A stretch of 64,000 nt of DNA from Lachnospiraceae bacterium. Lineage in GTDB: Bacteria > Bacillota > Clostridia > Lachnospirales > Lachnospiraceae. Below, piece by piece: positions 53,635-63,146 of the stretch. A program made the translations under genes and the position numbers. The notes beneath the pieces were generated by a model. The model saw only the letters and a program-made list of their open reading frames with translations. It did not search any database and was not told where the DNA came from. The stretch is from assembly GCA_029071325.1 (NCBI GenBank), contig JAIEAP010000003.1, positions 1-64,000 on the forward strand. Reading direction: 5' to 3'. The number at the start of each line of letters is the position of its first letter. Position 1 is the stretch's first letter.

Positions 53635-54636
53635 ATGAAAACGATAGATAACGATATTGCAACAGGACAATTCCATAAGATTTACCTGCTCTATGGAGCG
53701 GAGAATTATTTAAAACGCCAGTATCGCGATAAATTGCGGCAGGCGCTGACCGTGCCGGATGACACCATGAATTTTGCGGCCTATGAGGGCAGGGACATCA
53801 ATACGAAGGAGATTATTGATCTGGCAGAGACTCTTCCCTTTTTTCAGGATCGGAGAGTGATCCTGGTGGAGAACAGTGGTTTTTTTAAGAATGCAAATGA
53901 GGAACTGGCAGAGTATATCCCCCAGATTCCCGATACCACCTGCCTCTTGTTCGTAGAGGAGGAAGTGGATAAGCGCAGCAAAACCTATAAAGCGGCGGCG
54001 AAAGCCGGCAGTGCAGTCGAGTTTGTCACACCCGGGGAAGATATGCTGGTGCGATGGATTCTGGGCAGGATCCGGCGGGAGGACAAGCAGATCACCAAGC
54101 CGGTGCTTCAGCTCTTTCTTTCCAAAACAGGGCTGGATATGGAGCATATTGATAAGGAACTGGAGAAACTGCTGTGCTATACCCTGCACCGGTCGGAGAT
54201 CACCGCGGAGGATGTGGAGGCAGTATGTTTGGGTCAGGTGGAAAATAAGATTTTCGATATGATTGATGCTATTTCCGCCAGGCGGCAGAAGCAGGCGCTG
54301 GATCTTTATTACGATCTGCTGGCGTTGAAGGAGGCGCCCATGCGGATTCTCTTTCTGATCGCAAGGCAGTTTCAGAATCTGCTGTTGATCAAGAGCATGT
54401 CAGCAAAGGGCTACCCTGCGGCGAGCATCGCAGGTAAGGCGGGAATGCCCAGCTTTGCCGTTCAGAAGAATCTGCGTCAGGCAGGCGGATTTTCCGTGGA
54501 GCGGCTGAAAGCAGCAATTGCAGACTGCGCTCAGGCGGAGGAGGACGTGAAAACCGGACACATTGCCGACCAGCTTGCGGTGGAACTCCTGATCGTAACA
54601 TACAGTGGGAAAGAAAAGAGCCCATCTCCCGAATGA
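53635..54636 (+). CDS. holA: DNA polymerase III subunit delta, 333 aa
   Basis: The delta subunit opens the sliding clamp as part of the clamp loader. KIYLLYGAENYLKRQYRDKL, TLPFFQDRRVILVENSGFF and LLFVEEEVDKRSKTYKAA are typical of its N-terminal domain, and ADQLAVELLIV near the end of its collar domain. The length is normal. ATG 53635 has no Shine-Dalgarno; the bases before it read CTAGAATAACCAAC. With the -10 box ending eight bases upstream, the mRNA may be leaderless. The usual order comEC-holA-rpsT of Bacillota is kept. Confidence 0.93.
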   Translation: MKTIDNDIATGQFHKIYLLYGAENYLKRQYRDKLRQALTVPDDTMNFAAYEGRDINTKEIIDLAETLPFFQDRRVILVENSGFFKNANEELAEYIPQIPDTTCLLFVEEEVDKRSKTYKAAAKAGSAVEFVTPGEDMLVRWILGRIRREDKQITKPVLQLFLSKTGLDMEHIDKELEKLLCYTLHRSEITAEDVEAVCLGQVENKIFDMIDAISARRQKQALDLYYDLLALKEAPMRILFLIARQFQNLLLIKSMSAKGYPAASIAGKAGMPSFAVQKNLRQAGGFSVERLKAAIADCAQAEEDVKTGHIADQLAVELLIVTYSGKEKSPSPE

Positions 54637-54666
54637 CGGTACGGGAGATGAGCTCTGAATTTTTTG
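54617..54666. terminator. Terminator between holA and rpsT
   Basis: AGAGC-c-CATCTCCCG pairs with CGGGAGATG-a-GCTCT around a 10-nt loop and is followed by GAATTTTTTG. The holA stop lies in the loop. It lies between convergent genes and probably serves both. Confidence 0.85.
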
Positions 54667-54700
54667 TTTATTTAAATATCTTCCTCTATGCTCATTTCGC

Positions 54701-54964
54701 TTAAGCGAGCTTGTTCACAGCTTTAGTCAGACGTGAAATCTTTCTGGAAGAAGTATTCTGGTGATATACACCTTTAGAAGCAGCCTTGCTCAGTTCAGCG
54801 GTAGCAGCGGTCAGTGCAGCCTGTGCAGCAGCCTTGTCGCCAGCTTCAACAGCAGCGTCTACTTTCTTGATAGATGTCTTGACTCTGGATCTGATTGCCT
54901 TATTTCTGGCAGCCTTGGTCTCGTTCACGAGAATTCTTTTCTTTGCAGATTTAATGTTAGCCAA
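54701..54964 (-). CDS. rpsT: 30S ribosomal protein S20, 87 aa
   Basis: The protein begins (M)ANIKSAKKRILVNETKAARN, the standard S20 start, which fixes the initiation codon as TTG 54964, with TTGGAGGTG 6 bases before it on the minus strand. S20 binds 16S rRNA helices early in assembly of the small subunit. It is basic and helical with normal length. It has its own promoter, and the gene converges on holA. Confidence 0.96.
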   Translation of the reverse strand: MANIKSAKKRILVNETKAARNKAIRSRVKTSIKKVDAAVEAGDKAAAQAALTAATAELSKAASKGVYHQNTSSRKISRLTKAVNKLA

Positions 54965-55051
54965 CCTGTACACCTCCAATATTTTGAATTCTGTTGTTTG
55001 GTTGTTACACTAAAGCCGGACACGGACAGTCTAATGTAAACATACTATGAT

Positions 55052-55080
55052 AGTTTAGCCCAGTATTTTGCTTCTGTCAA
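55052..55080 (-). promoter_or_regulatory. Sigma-A promoter of rpsT
   Basis: On the minus strand TTGACA (55080-55075), 17-nt spacer, TAAACT (55057-55052). The leader is about 80 nt, room for the autogenous control known for S20. Confidence 0.8.
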
Positions 55081-55130
55081 TACATAATTGTAGAAAATTT
55101 GCAAAAAATGTTACTACTCGTTACGATTGC

Positions 55131-55159
55131 GCATGTGGATGAGGGAACTGTGAATCGTA
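55131..55159 (+). promoter_or_regulatory. Candidate sigma-G/sigma-F type promoter of gpr
   Basis: GCATG at 55131-55135, 17-nt spacer and AATCGTA at 55153-55159 resemble the forespore consensus (GHATR, CATNNTA), with one mismatch in the -10 box. The -10 lies in a perfect palindrome, AATCGTAATTACGATT (55153-55168). Confidence 0.4.
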
Positions 55160-55226
55160 ATTACGATTTGTAACTGTCTGACAGACGGTTTGGAGTATGC
55201 AAGAACATAGAAGAAGGGATGAAGCA

Positions 55227-56168
55227 ATGTTTGAGGTAAGAACAGACCTAGCCCTCGAATCAAAAGAAAAATTCGAGGAAGACAATGTGGAGATCAAAGG
55301 AGTACGCGTAGAGGAAGAACACATTTCCCGGGAACTTCATGTCACCAGTGTCTACATCGACACAGAAAATGGGGCAAAAGCTATGGGAAAGCCGCGTGGC
55401 ACTTATATTACCATTGAAGCGGCAGACATGATGGAGGAGGATGAGGATTATCACAGAGAGGTATCCATTCAGTTGGCAAAGGTACTGCAGGGGATGCTGC
55501 CGGAGCGAAAGGAAGAACTGTCGGTGCTGGTGGTAGGACTTGGCAACCGCGAGGTTACGCCGGATGCACTGGGACCTTATGTGGTGGACAATGTGATGAT
55601 CACACGGCATATCCTGCGTGAATTTGGTGTGTATGCCTTTGGCAACCGACAGACGTGCTGCATCAGCGGAATCGTGCCCGGGGTGATGGCGCAGACCGGA
55701 ATGGAATCCAGTGAGATCGTCCGGGGAGTGATTGAAGAGACGAACCCGGAGCTTGTTATTGTGGTGGATGCTCTGGCGGCAAGAAGTGTGAAGCGCTTGA
55801 ATCGGACCATCCAGATTACGGATACCGGCATCAATCCCGGCTCTGGTGTGGGCAATCATAGAAACGCTATCAATGAGCAGACCCTGGGAGTACCCGTGAT
55901 TGCGATCGGAATTCCTACAGTGGTGGATGCCGCAACCATCGTGGCGGACACTATGAACGACCTCATCGGAGCCATGCACAGTTCCACATCTCTGCGGCCG
56001 GTTGGGGAAGGGCTGGAACGTCTGGATCAGATGGAGAAGCATGAACTGGCCAGAGAACTCCTGTCCCCGCATCTTAACGCCATGTTTGTCACTCCGAAGG
56101 ATATCGACGAGGCAGTCAAGCGTTTAAGTTATACCATTTCCGAGGGACTGAATATTGCATTTTCGTAG
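55227..56168 (+). CDS. gpr: Germination protease Gpr, 313 aa
   Basis: ATG 55227 is preferred over the in-frame ATG 55197 because AGAAGGGAT lies a few bases before it. Gpr is made in the forespore as a zymogen, trims itself and degrades small acid-soluble spore proteins at germination. The propeptide region has FEVRTDLALESKEKF, and the core shows GRYxTIEA-like RGTYITIEA, VVGLGNREVTPDALGPYVV, SGIVPGVMAQTGME, VIVVDALAARSVKRLNRTIQI and SGVGNHRNAINEQTLGVPV. It shows that the organism forms spores. spoIIP follows after 71 bases. Confidence 0.94.
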   Translation: MFEVRTDLALESKEKFEEDNVEIKGVRVEEEHISRELHVTSVYIDTENGAKAMGKPRGTYITIEAADMMEEDEDYHREVSIQLAKVLQGMLPERKEELSVLVVGLGNREVTPDALGPYVVDNVMITRHILREFGVYAFGNRQTCCISGIVPGVMAQTGMESSEIVRGVIEETNPELVIVVDALAARSVKRLNRTIQITDTGINPGSGVGNHRNAINEQTLGVPVIAIGIPTVVDAATIVADTMNDLIGAMHSSTSLRPVGEGLERLDQMEKHELARELLSPHLNAMFVTPKDIDEAVKRLSYTISEGLNIAFS

Positions 56169-56171
56169 AGG

Positions 56172-56200
56172 TTCATAAAACCTTTTCCGCCCGCATAATA
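56172..56200 (+). promoter_or_regulatory. Candidate sigma-E promoter of spoIIP
   Basis: TCATAAA at 56172-56178, 14-nt spacer, CATAATAT at 56193-56200 fits the mother-cell sigma-E pattern, the expected factor for spoIIP. The -10 is part of the palindrome CATAATATATTATG. Confidence 0.45.
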
Positions 56201-56239
56201 TATTATGTCGCCAGGACGGAAACGGGGGTAGATGACAGT

Positions 56240-57616
56240 ATGAAATTCAAAAAGCGGAGAGGACCAGGCAAGGCGGTACGCGGGAGAACGGCGTCACGGC
56301 AGCGTCCAGCCGGTCGGATACATCGAGGCAAGGCGGCAGTTCTGGCGGTGTTTGTCTGTTATGTATGCTTTCTTGCAGCACAGACCCGGGGACAGCAGGA
56401 GTCGTTACTCAAACGGATCGTGGGACAATTGCAGGATGATCTGTATCTGGCCATGGTACAGCAGTATATGCCATCCCTTGCTTATGTGGCGGAAGGAAGG
56501 GATGACAAGGATCTGGTTCAGGTGGCGTGGGAGAAAATGATGGATCAGTTTCCGCTCTTTGGTTATGTGGATCGGTTGACCGATTACCAGGTGCGGACAG
56601 AGAGCAGTCTGTCCGATGAGGAAATCATCGCTTTGGAGGGAAAAGATGAACAGGCTGTCTCGGCGGAAGATTTACTGGAGGCTGCCCGTCAGGAAAACAA
56701 CGGTGAACTTACGGCGGCCGCGGAAAGCGAGAATGCGCAGGCGTTATTAAGCCAGCCGGGACAGGCACAACCGGAACAGACGGAAAGCGGTCAGAATGCG
56801 GCGGTAAGCCCGGATGCGGCCGTGGCATCGTCTACGGTAGTCAGCAGTCAGCCCCAGGTGGTTATCCCACGGGAGAAGCTGAATGATTTCGATTATCTGA
56901 TCCAGAACTTTTATCAGGTCGACAACACAACCACCGTGGACAGCAGCCTATTATCAGCGGAGACGCTGCTTAGCATGGACTTGAGTATAAAAACACCGGC
57001 AGATCAGCCTCAGATACTGATCTATCACACCCATTCTCAGGAATTTTTTGCAGATTCAGATACTTCCGATGTGATGACGGGGGTGGTAGGCGTAGGAGAG
57101 TATCTGACCCAGCTTCTGCGGGATGAGTACGGGTTTAATGTCATACACCATATGGGGCAGTATGATGTGAACGACCGGGATCATGCATACGCCAATGCGG
57201 ACGGTCCCATCGAACAGATACTGGCGGAGAATCCCAGCATAGAGGTGGTCATAGATCTGCACCGTGATGCCGTAGATAAGCATATGGTGAGGGAGGTAAA
57301 CGGCGTTGAGATGGCGCCCATCATGTTTTTTAACGGGCTGAGCCGCACCAAGGCGATGGGAGACATTTCCTATCTGCAGAATCCGAATCTTACCGGCAAT
57401 CTGGCGTTTTCACTGCAGATGCAGCTGGCAGCGGCGGAGTATTATCCTAATCTGACGAGACCGATTTATCTGAAGGGATACCGGTATAATATGCATTTCA
57501 AAGAAAAATGCATGCTCATCGAGATGGGTTCTTATACCAACACACAGCAGGAGGCATGGAATGCCATGGTTCCGCTGGCGGATCTTTTGGATAAAGTATT
57601 ACATGGTAAAATATAA
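56240..57616 (+). CDS. spoIIP: Stage II sporulation protein P, 458 aa
   Basis: SpoIIP is the membrane-bound amidase/endopeptidase that, with SpoIID and SpoIIM, thins peptidoglycan for engulfment. A basic N-terminus (many R and K) precedes a span (AAVLAVFVCYVCFLAAQ). Residues about 145-215 are a low-complexity linker rich in A, E, Q and S. The catalytic domain has QILIYHTHSQEFF, VGEYLTQLLRDEYGFNVIHH, VVIDLHRDAV, NLAFSLQMQL and MLIEMGSYTNT. The start is ATG 56240, with GGGGGT upstream. The gene pair gpr-spoIIP is common in Bacillota. Confidence 0.93.
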   Translation: MKFKKRRGPGKAVRGRTASRQRPAGRIHRGKAAVLAVFVCYVCFLAAQTRGQQESLLKRIVGQLQDDLYLAMVQQYMPSLAYVAEGRDDKDLVQVAWEKMMDQFPLFGYVDRLTDYQVRTESSLSDEEIIALEGKDEQAVSAEDLLEAARQENNGELTAAAESENAQALLSQPGQAQPEQTESGQNAAVSPDAAVASSTVVSSQPQVVIPREKLNDFDYLIQNFYQVDNTTTVDSSLLSAETLLSMDLSIKTPADQPQILIYHTHSQEFFADSDTSDVMTGVVGVGEYLTQLLRDEYGFNVIHHMGQYDVNDRDHAYANADGPIEQILAENPSIEVVIDLHRDAVDKHMVREVNGVEMAPIMFFNGLSRTKAMGDISYLQNPNLTGNLAFSLQMQLAAAEYYPNLTRPIYLKGYRYNMHFKEKCMLIEMGSYTNTQQEAWNAMVPLADLLDKVLHGKI

Positions 57617-57655
57617 GTCGTAATAAAAATTTAATAATAGCAGGAACAAAAATCG

Positions 57656-57683
57656 TTGCAATTATGATAGATTCCTCTATAAT
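57656..57683 (+). promoter_or_regulatory. Sigma-A promoter of the MBOAT gene
   Basis: TTGCAA at 57656-57661, 16-nt spacer, TATAAT at 57678-57683. Confidence 0.75.
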
Positions 57684-57714
57684 GAGTATGTACATAGAAA
57701 AGAGGATGCAAAAG

Positions 57715-59046
57715 ATGGAATTTTCAAGTTTAGAGTTTCTGATTCGGTTTTTACCAATTTTTCTCATTGTTTATTATGTGGCGCCGGCGCGGCTGCGCAA
57801 CCCGGTGCTGTTTCTGGGAAGTATCTTATTTTATTCCATGGGCAGTTGGCAGGACGCCATACTGCTGGCGGTATCAATGACGATTAACTTCATTGCGGTT
57901 CTTATCATGGACAGGCAGAGGCATAAGGCACGCGGAGTCATTCTGATCCTGCTGCTGATTTATAACGTGGGTATGCTCTGCTTCTTTAAGTATACGGACT
58001 GGGCGCTGCCATTGGGTATCAGTTTCTATACCTTTACCATGCTGTCGTATGTGTTGGACGTATATTGGAAGAAGGAAGATGCGCTTACCAATTATCTGGA
58101 TTTCGGAACCTATGTGTGGATGTTCCCTAAGCTGATCATGGGTCCTATCGCATCCTTTCGGGATACCGCAGATCAACTGCGGAAGCGCAGGATTGATAAG
58201 AAGTGCATCGAACACGGGATATCGTTGTTTGTGGTGGGGCTGGGGTATAAGGTCATTATCGCAAATCATCTGGCAATACTCTGGCGCGATATCCAGGGGA
58301 TCGGATTTGAAAGTATTTCCACACCTCTGGCATGGATCGGCGCTGCAGGGTACTCGGCCCAGTTGTTTTTTGATTTTCAGGGCTATTCACTGATGGCGTT
58401 TGGTATAGGTGAAATGCTGGGATTCTCCCTGCCGCAGAACTTTAATCATCCCTATCGGTCCAAGACGGTGTCGGAGTATTACAGACGGTGGCATATTTCG
58501 CTGGGACAGTGGTTCCGGAATTATCTCTATATTCCTCTGGGCGGCAACCGAAAGGGAGCGGCGCGTACGTTCTTAAACCTTCTGGTGGTCTGGGTGGTGA
58601 CCGGAATGTGGCATGGGGCATCGGTCAATTTCCCGTTGTGGGGATTGCTTTTGTTTGTCTTTATTGCCCTGGAGAAGTTTTGTATCGGAGATTTTCTGGA
58701 GCGGCACGGTATTCTGGCCAGGCTTTACATATGGTTTGTAATTCCGCTGACCTGGGTGGTGTTTGCCATCAGCGATTTAAAAGGGCTGGGCGTTTATTTT
58801 TCGCGGCTGTTTCCCTTCTTTTCGGAAGGGGTGGCGGTCAATGCGTCCGACTGGATGAAATACGGAAGGACCTATGTGTTGTTCTTCCTGCTGGCGTTTA
58901 TTGTTTCGCTGCCGGTCGTTGACCGGTTGTGGAAGAAGTTCTGGGATAAAGGTTGGATGAAGGTGATCTTGTTTGCGTTGTTCTGGTTCTGCGTATATGA
59001 GATCGCAAATGGACTGAATAACCCGTTCCTGTATTTTAGTTTTTAG
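57715..59046 (+). CDS. MBOAT family O-acyltransferase (AlgI/DltB/PatA-like), 443 aa
   Basis: AGAGG at 57701-57705 suits ATG 57715. The protein has about ten to eleven membrane spans. MBOAT marks are LGISFYTFTMLSYVLDVYW, FPKLIMGPIASFRD, ADFWRRWHISL-like EYYRRWHISLGQWFRNYLYIPLGG, and the catalytic histidine in VVTGMWHGAS. These enzymes pass acetyl or other acyl groups across the membrane to polysaccharide, teichoic acid or peptidoglycan. The next gene encodes an SGNH protein, the usual partner that completes the transfer outside. The polymer that is modified is not shown by the sequence. Confidence 0.9.
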   Translation: MEFSSLEFLIRFLPIFLIVYYVAPARLRNPVLFLGSILFYSMGSWQDAILLAVSMTINFIAVLIMDRQRHKARGVILILLLIYNVGMLCFFKYTDWALPLGISFYTFTMLSYVLDVYWKKEDALTNYLDFGTYVWMFPKLIMGPIASFRDTADQLRKRRIDKKCIEHGISLFVVGLGYKVIIANHLAILWRDIQGIGFESISTPLAWIGAAGYSAQLFFDFQGYSLMAFGIGEMLGFSLPQNFNHPYRSKTVSEYYRRWHISLGQWFRNYLYIPLGGNRKGAARTFLNLLVVWVVTGMWHGASVNFPLWGLLLFVFIALEKFCIGDFLERHGILARLYIWFVIPLTWVVFAISDLKGLGVYFSRLFPFFSEGVAVNASDWMKYGRTYVLFFLLAFIVSLPVVDRLWKKFWDKGWMKVILFALFWFCVYEIANGLNNPFLYFSF

Positions 59047-59056
59047 GGAGGTTATC

Positions 59057-59944
59057 ATGAAAAAGTGGATGAGATGTTCTCTGTTGCTGACTTTGGGTGC
59101 AAGCATGCTGTTGGTGTGCCTGATTTCATTATTGTGCAGGAATGGCGTATATCGAAGCTATAACAAGGACTGGCCGAAGACTCCTGCGGTGGCAGGCATG
59201 ATGCAGGGAGCAAAACAGGGGATTTACCCGTGGACGAAGCCGTCTGCCGGACAGGTCGGACGTCTGGAAGGCGTTGCAGCCATCAATGATGAGGGACAGA
59301 ATGCCATTACGGGCGGGTTGCAGGTGATAGAAGAACGGGATAAGACTTATGAATTTACAACGGTTACGCAGGACTATTTTGACGATGCCGTTTTTATCGG
59401 AGATTCCAGGACCGTGGGACTGCGTGACTATTCGGGCTGGAGTAATCCCACCTATTATGCCAGCATCGGCCTGACGGTATATGATATGTTCACCAACCCC
59501 ATCGTGGAAGAGGACGGGCAGAAGATTACAGTGGAAGAAGCGCTGAACCGCCATCAGTTTGGCAAGATATATTTTATGATCGGCATCAATGAGATGGGAA
59601 CGGGAACCGTGGACAGCTTTATGGAGGCATATGAGAAGGCAGTGGCGCATTTGCGGGAACTGCAGCCGGATGCCATTATCTACGTACAGGGGATTATGTA
59701 TGTGACGCAGTCCCGCTCGGAGCGCGACCCGATTTTCAATAACCCGGCAATCCGTGAGCGGAATGAGCGCATTGCGGCGCTTGCAAATAACCATGACATA
59801 TTTTATATTGATGTCAATGAGGTTGTGGCAGATGAGAATGGGAACCTGAATGATGATTACACATGGGATGAGACACATCTTCTTGGGAAATACTATTCCT
59901 TCTGGACAGAGTTCCTCTTAGTACACGGTATTGTAAAGGAGTAA
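59057..59944 (+). CDS. SGNH/GDSL-type secreted hydrolase or acetyltransferase, partner of MBOAT, 295 aa
   Basis: GGGAGG at 59045-59050 serves ATG 59057. One N-terminal span ([19 protein letters not shown]) anchors it outside. The SGNH residues are visible: Ser117 in [10 protein letters not shown], glycine and asparagine in MIGINEMG, and Asp and His in DETHLLG near the C-terminus. It follows the MBOAT gene by 10 bases, so the two form a transfer pair, like AlgI with AlgJ/AlgX or PatA with PatB. It would put acetyl groups on a wall or secreted glycan. Confidence 0.85.
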   Translation: MKKWMRCSLLLTLGASMLLVCLISLLCRNGVYRSYNKDWPKTPAVAGMMQGAKQGIYPWTKPSAGQVGRLEGVAAINDEGQNAITGGLQVIEERDKTYEFTTVTQDYFDDAVFIGDSRTVGLRDYSGWSNPTYYASIGLTVYDMFTNPIVEEDGQKITVEEALNRHQFGKIYFMIGINEMGTGTVDSFMEAYEKAVAHLRELQPDAIIYVQGIMYVTQSRSERDPIFNNPAIRERNERIAALANNHDIFYIDVNEVVADENGNLNDDYTWDETHLLGKYYSFWTEFLLVHGIVKE

Positions 59945-59951
59945 GACGGCA

Positions 59952-61763
59952 ATGAAAACAGATCAGAGTAAAATACGCAATTTCTGTATCATCGCTCATA
60001 TCGATCACGGAAAATCTACCCTGGCAGACCGCATTATTGAGAAGACCGGGCTTTTGACCAGCCGGGAAATGCAGGCGCAGGTATTGGATAATATGGAACT
60101 GGAGCGGGAGCGCGGGATCACCATCAAATCCCAGGCAGTCCGCATTATCTACAAGGCGGAAGACGGAGAGGAGTATATCCTGAACCTTATCGATACACCG
60201 GGGCATGTGGACTTTACATATGAGGTGTCCCGCAGTCTGGCAGCATGTGACGGCGCGGTGCTGGTGGTGGATGCAGCTCAGGGAATCGAGGCGCAGACCC
60301 TTGCCAACGTGTATCTGGCGCTGGATCATGATCTGGAAATCATTCCAGTGATCAATAAGATCGATCTGCCCAGCGCAAGACCGGATGAAGTGGTGGAAGA
60401 GATCGAGGACGTGATCGGTATTGAAGCGCAGGATGCGCCCAGGATATCTGCCAAGACAGGGCTTAACGTGGAGGATGTCTTAGAACAGATCGTCCATAAG
60501 CTGCCGGCACCGGTGGGAGACCCGAACAAGCCTCTGGCGGCGTTGATCTTTGATTCTTTATATGATTCGTATAAAGGAGTCATTGTGTTCTGCCGTATCC
60601 AGGAAGGTACGGTAAGGCCCGGCACATCCATTCAGTTCATGGCAACGGGAGCGGTTGCAGATGTGGTGGAGACAGGCTATTTCGGCGCAGGCCAGTTTAT
60701 TCCCTGCAAGGAGCTGTCTGCCGGAATGGTGGGTTATATCACCGCAAGCTTGAAAAATGTAAAAGAGACCAGGGTGGGAGATACCATCACGGAATCTAAG
60801 AATCCGTGTGAAAAGCCGCTGCCGGGCTATAAGAAGGTCAATCCGATGGTGTTCTGCGGACTTTATCCTGCGGACGGAGCCAAGTACCCCGATCTTCGGG
60901 ATGCACTGGAGAAGCTGCAGCTCAATGATGCGGCTCTGCAGTTTGAGCCGGAGACTTCCGTGGCGCTGGGCTTTGGCTTTAGGTGCGGGTTCTTGGGTTT
61001 GCTGCACCTGGAAGTGATACAGGAGCGTCTGGAGCGAGAATTCAATCTGGATCTTGTGACGACGGCTCCCGGCGTTGTGTACCGTGTGCATAAGACGGAC
61101 GGCACCATGCTGGAATTGACGAATCCCTCCAATCTGCCGGACCCTTCCGAGATTGATTATATGGAAGAACCTATGGTATCGGCAGAAATTATGGTAACCT
61201 CTGAATTTGTGGGAGCGATCATGGATCTATGTCAGGAGCGCCGCGGCATTTACCGCAGTATGGAGTATATAGAACAGACTAGGGCGCTTCTTAAGTATGA
61301 TCTGCCTTTAAATGAGATCATCTACGATTTCTTTGACGCCCTAAAATCCCGTTCCAGAGGGTATGCGTCCTTTGACTATGAGCTGAAAGGGTATGAGCGA
61401 TCAGAGCTGGTAAAACTGGATATCCTCATCAATAAGGAAGAGGTAGACGCCCTGTCCTTTATCGTGTTTAAGGATACGGCATATGAGCGGGGACGGAAGA
61501 TGTGTGAGAAGCTGAAGGAAGAGATTCCAAGGCATTTATTCGAGATTCCGATCCAGGCGGCAGTGGGCAGTAAGGTCATTGCCAGAGAGACTGTGAAAGC
61601 AATGCGCAAGGATGTGCTTGCCAAGTGTTATGGCGGGGACATTACCCGTAAGCGCAAGCTATTGGAGAAGCAGAAGGAAGGCAAGAAGCGGATGCGCCAG
61701 GTGGGCAGTGTGGAAATACCACAGGAGGCATTTATGAGCGTGCTGAAGCTGGATGACAAATAG
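59952..61763 (+). CDS. lepA: Elongation factor 4 (LepA), 603 aa
   Basis: AAAGGAG at 59935-59941 serves ATG 59952. The translational GTPase has G1 [11 protein letters not shown]2 [12 protein letters not shown]3 DTPGHVDF and G4 INKIDL, and the LepA-specific C-terminus ([38 protein letters not shown]). It acts on stalled ribosomes and in initiation or 30S maturation. The length matches the family. The order lepA-hemW is conserved across many bacteria; the two genes are nearly adjacent here. Confidence 0.97.
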   Translation: MKTDQSKIRNFCIIAHIDHGKSTLADRIIEKTGLLTSREMQAQVLDNMELERERGITIKSQAVRIIYKAEDGEEYILNLIDTPGHVDFTYEVSRSLAACDGAVLVVDAAQGIEAQTLANVYLALDHDLEIIPVINKIDLPSARPDEVVEEIEDVIGIEAQDAPRISAKTGLNVEDVLEQIVHKLPAPVGDPNKPLAALIFDSLYDSYKGVIVFCRIQEGTVRPGTSIQFMATGAVADVVETGYFGAGQFIPCKELSAGMVGYITASLKNVKETRVGDTITESKNPCEKPLPGYKKVNPMVFCGLYPADGAKYPDLRDALEKLQLNDAALQFEPETSVALGFGFRCGFLGLLHLEVIQERLEREFNLDLVTTAPGVVYRVHKTDGTMLELTNPSNLPDPSEIDYMEEPMVSAEIMVTSEFVGAIMDLCQERRGIYRSMEYIEQTRALLKYDLPLNEIIYDFFDALKSRSRGYASFDYELKGYERSELVKLDILINKEEVDALSFIVFKDTAYERGRKMCEKLKEEIPRHLFEIPIQAAVGSKVIARETVKAMRKDVLAKCYGGDITRKRKLLEKQKEGKKRMRQVGSVEIPQEAFMSVLKLDDK

Positions 61764-61776
61764 CGGGGATATGGCG

Positions 61777-62967
61777 ATGGAAATTTATGTGCACATTCCG
61801 TTTTGTATCAAGAAGTGTCATTATTGCGACTTTTTATCAGCACCTGCGGATGAGCGGTTACATAACCGCTACGCGGGTGCTCTTTTGCGTGAGATACGTT
61901 TCTATGGGGAGAAGCTGGGACGGGTTCCGGTATCTACGGTATATGTAGGAGGAGGAACGCCCTCCTGTATGGCGGCGTCCTATATGGAGCTGATCATCAA
62001 GCAGCTTCGGCTGTCCTTTGACATTGCGGCAGATGCGGAGATTACGGTAGAGTGTAATCCGGGAACTCTGACTGTGGGGAAGCTTCAAAGCTACCGGAAG
62101 CTGGGAGTGAACAGGATCAGCATAGGCCTTCAGTCGGCTCATGAAGATGAGCTTCAGCTGCTGGGACGCATCCACACCTATGATCAGTTCCTACAGAGCT
62201 TTGATCTGGCGAGAAAGTGCGGTTTTTCCAATATCAATGTGGATCTGATGAGCGCCCTTCCCCATCAGACTGCGGACAAGTTCCTTGCATCCTTAAAGCG
62301 TGTCATTGCTTTAAAGCCGGAGCATATTTCGGTATATACACTGATGATAGAACCGGGAACGCCCTTTTATGAGCAGTATAAGTTTGATGCCGTGCTAAGG
62401 GATGCAGGAAAGGAAACGCATGTCCTGCCGTCTGAAGATGAGGAGTATGAGATATATGTCAAGACAGGAGAACTGCTGGCACAGCATGGGTATGAGCAGT
62501 ATGAGATATCCAATTATGCCAGGAAGGGGTATGCCTGCCGCCACAATACGGGATATTGGAAGAGAGTTCCTTATCTGGGACTGGGGCTGGGGGCATCTTC
62601 CCTTGTGGATGAGGTGCGTTACAGCAATGTGACGGATATAGAGGATTATATTGCTGCTTCAAGGCAGATCCGGCGGCAGAATATCGGAGAGATTCCGGCA
62701 TGGAATCTGCATGCCGCGGCGCAGCCTCTGTCCCGGAGGGAACAGATAGAGGAGTATATGTTCCTGGGTCTTCGCATGAGGGAGGGCGTGACAAGGGAAG
62801 GGTTCCGCAATACCTTCGATGTAGAGATCGAAGCGGTTTACGGGGAGGTACTGCGGCTGCTGGCAGAACAGCAGTTGATCATTCGCCGGGCGGGAAACAT
62901 CTGCCTGAGCGATCAGGGTATGAATGTCAGCAATTATGTGCTGGCGCAGTTTCTGCTGGGGGAGTGA
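61777..62967 (+). CDS. hemW: Radical SAM heme chaperone HemW, 396 aa
   Basis: ATG 61777 has GGGGAT eight bases upstream; ATG 61771 and ATG 61753 (which overlaps the lepA end) are possible alternatives. The iron-sulfur motif CIKKCHYCDF (CxxxCxxC, near residue 11) and YVGGGTPSCM mark it as radical SAM. It belongs to the coproporphyrinogen III oxidase-like group, but the sequence after the motif (CDFLSAP) lacks the fourth cysteine of true HemN, so HemW is the better name. HemW carries heme to apo-enzymes. The C-terminal HemN_C domain is present (REQIEEYMFLGLRMREGV). Confidence 0.9.
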   Translation: MEIYVHIPFCIKKCHYCDFLSAPADERLHNRYAGALLREIRFYGEKLGRVPVSTVYVGGGTPSCMAASYMELIIKQLRLSFDIAADAEITVECNPGTLTVGKLQSYRKLGVNRISIGLQSAHEDELQLLGRIHTYDQFLQSFDLARKCGFSNINVDLMSALPHQTADKFLASLKRVIALKPEHISVYTLMIEPGTPFYEQYKFDAVLRDAGKETHVLPSEDEEYEIYVKTGELLAQHGYEQYEISNYARKGYACRHNTGYWKRVPYLGLGLGASSLVDEVRYSNVTDIEDYIAASRQIRRQNIGEIPAWNLHAAAQPLSRREQIEEYMFLGLRMREGVTREGFRNTFDVEIEAVYGEVLRLLAEQQLIIRRAGNICLSDQGMNVSNYVLAQFLLGE

Positions 62968-63001
62968 GGGATGAGGCAGGATTCTATTTATAAGGAAAAG
63001 A

Positions 63002-63075
63002 GGGAAATGTAAACCATCAGGTGACAGCGCCTGTGTGAATCGCGCATTCACGGTGGTGTATTTCCCCTTTTTTTT
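63002..63075 (+). terminator. Three-stem terminator after hemW
   Basis: The outer stem GGGAAAT...ACCA / TGGT...ATTTCCC encloses two hairpins, CAGGTG-ACAG-CGCCTG (63018-63033) and GTGAAT-CGCGC-ATTCAC (63035-63051). A run of eight T (63068-63075) follows. It ends the lepA-hemW transcript. The branched shape is more elaborate than a plain terminator. Confidence 0.75.
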
Positions 63076-63146
63076 ATGCAATAATAAACAAGTAATCCAT
63101 GCAGTCACGTGAACCTGCGCAGAAAAATTGTCAATTGGAGGATGGT

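Noticed and set aside
56165..56190. AGGTT/AACCT hairpin with TTTT after gpr as a terminator
   Set aside because: The stem has five pairs, too weak to claim; the same bases fit a sigma-E -35 region better.
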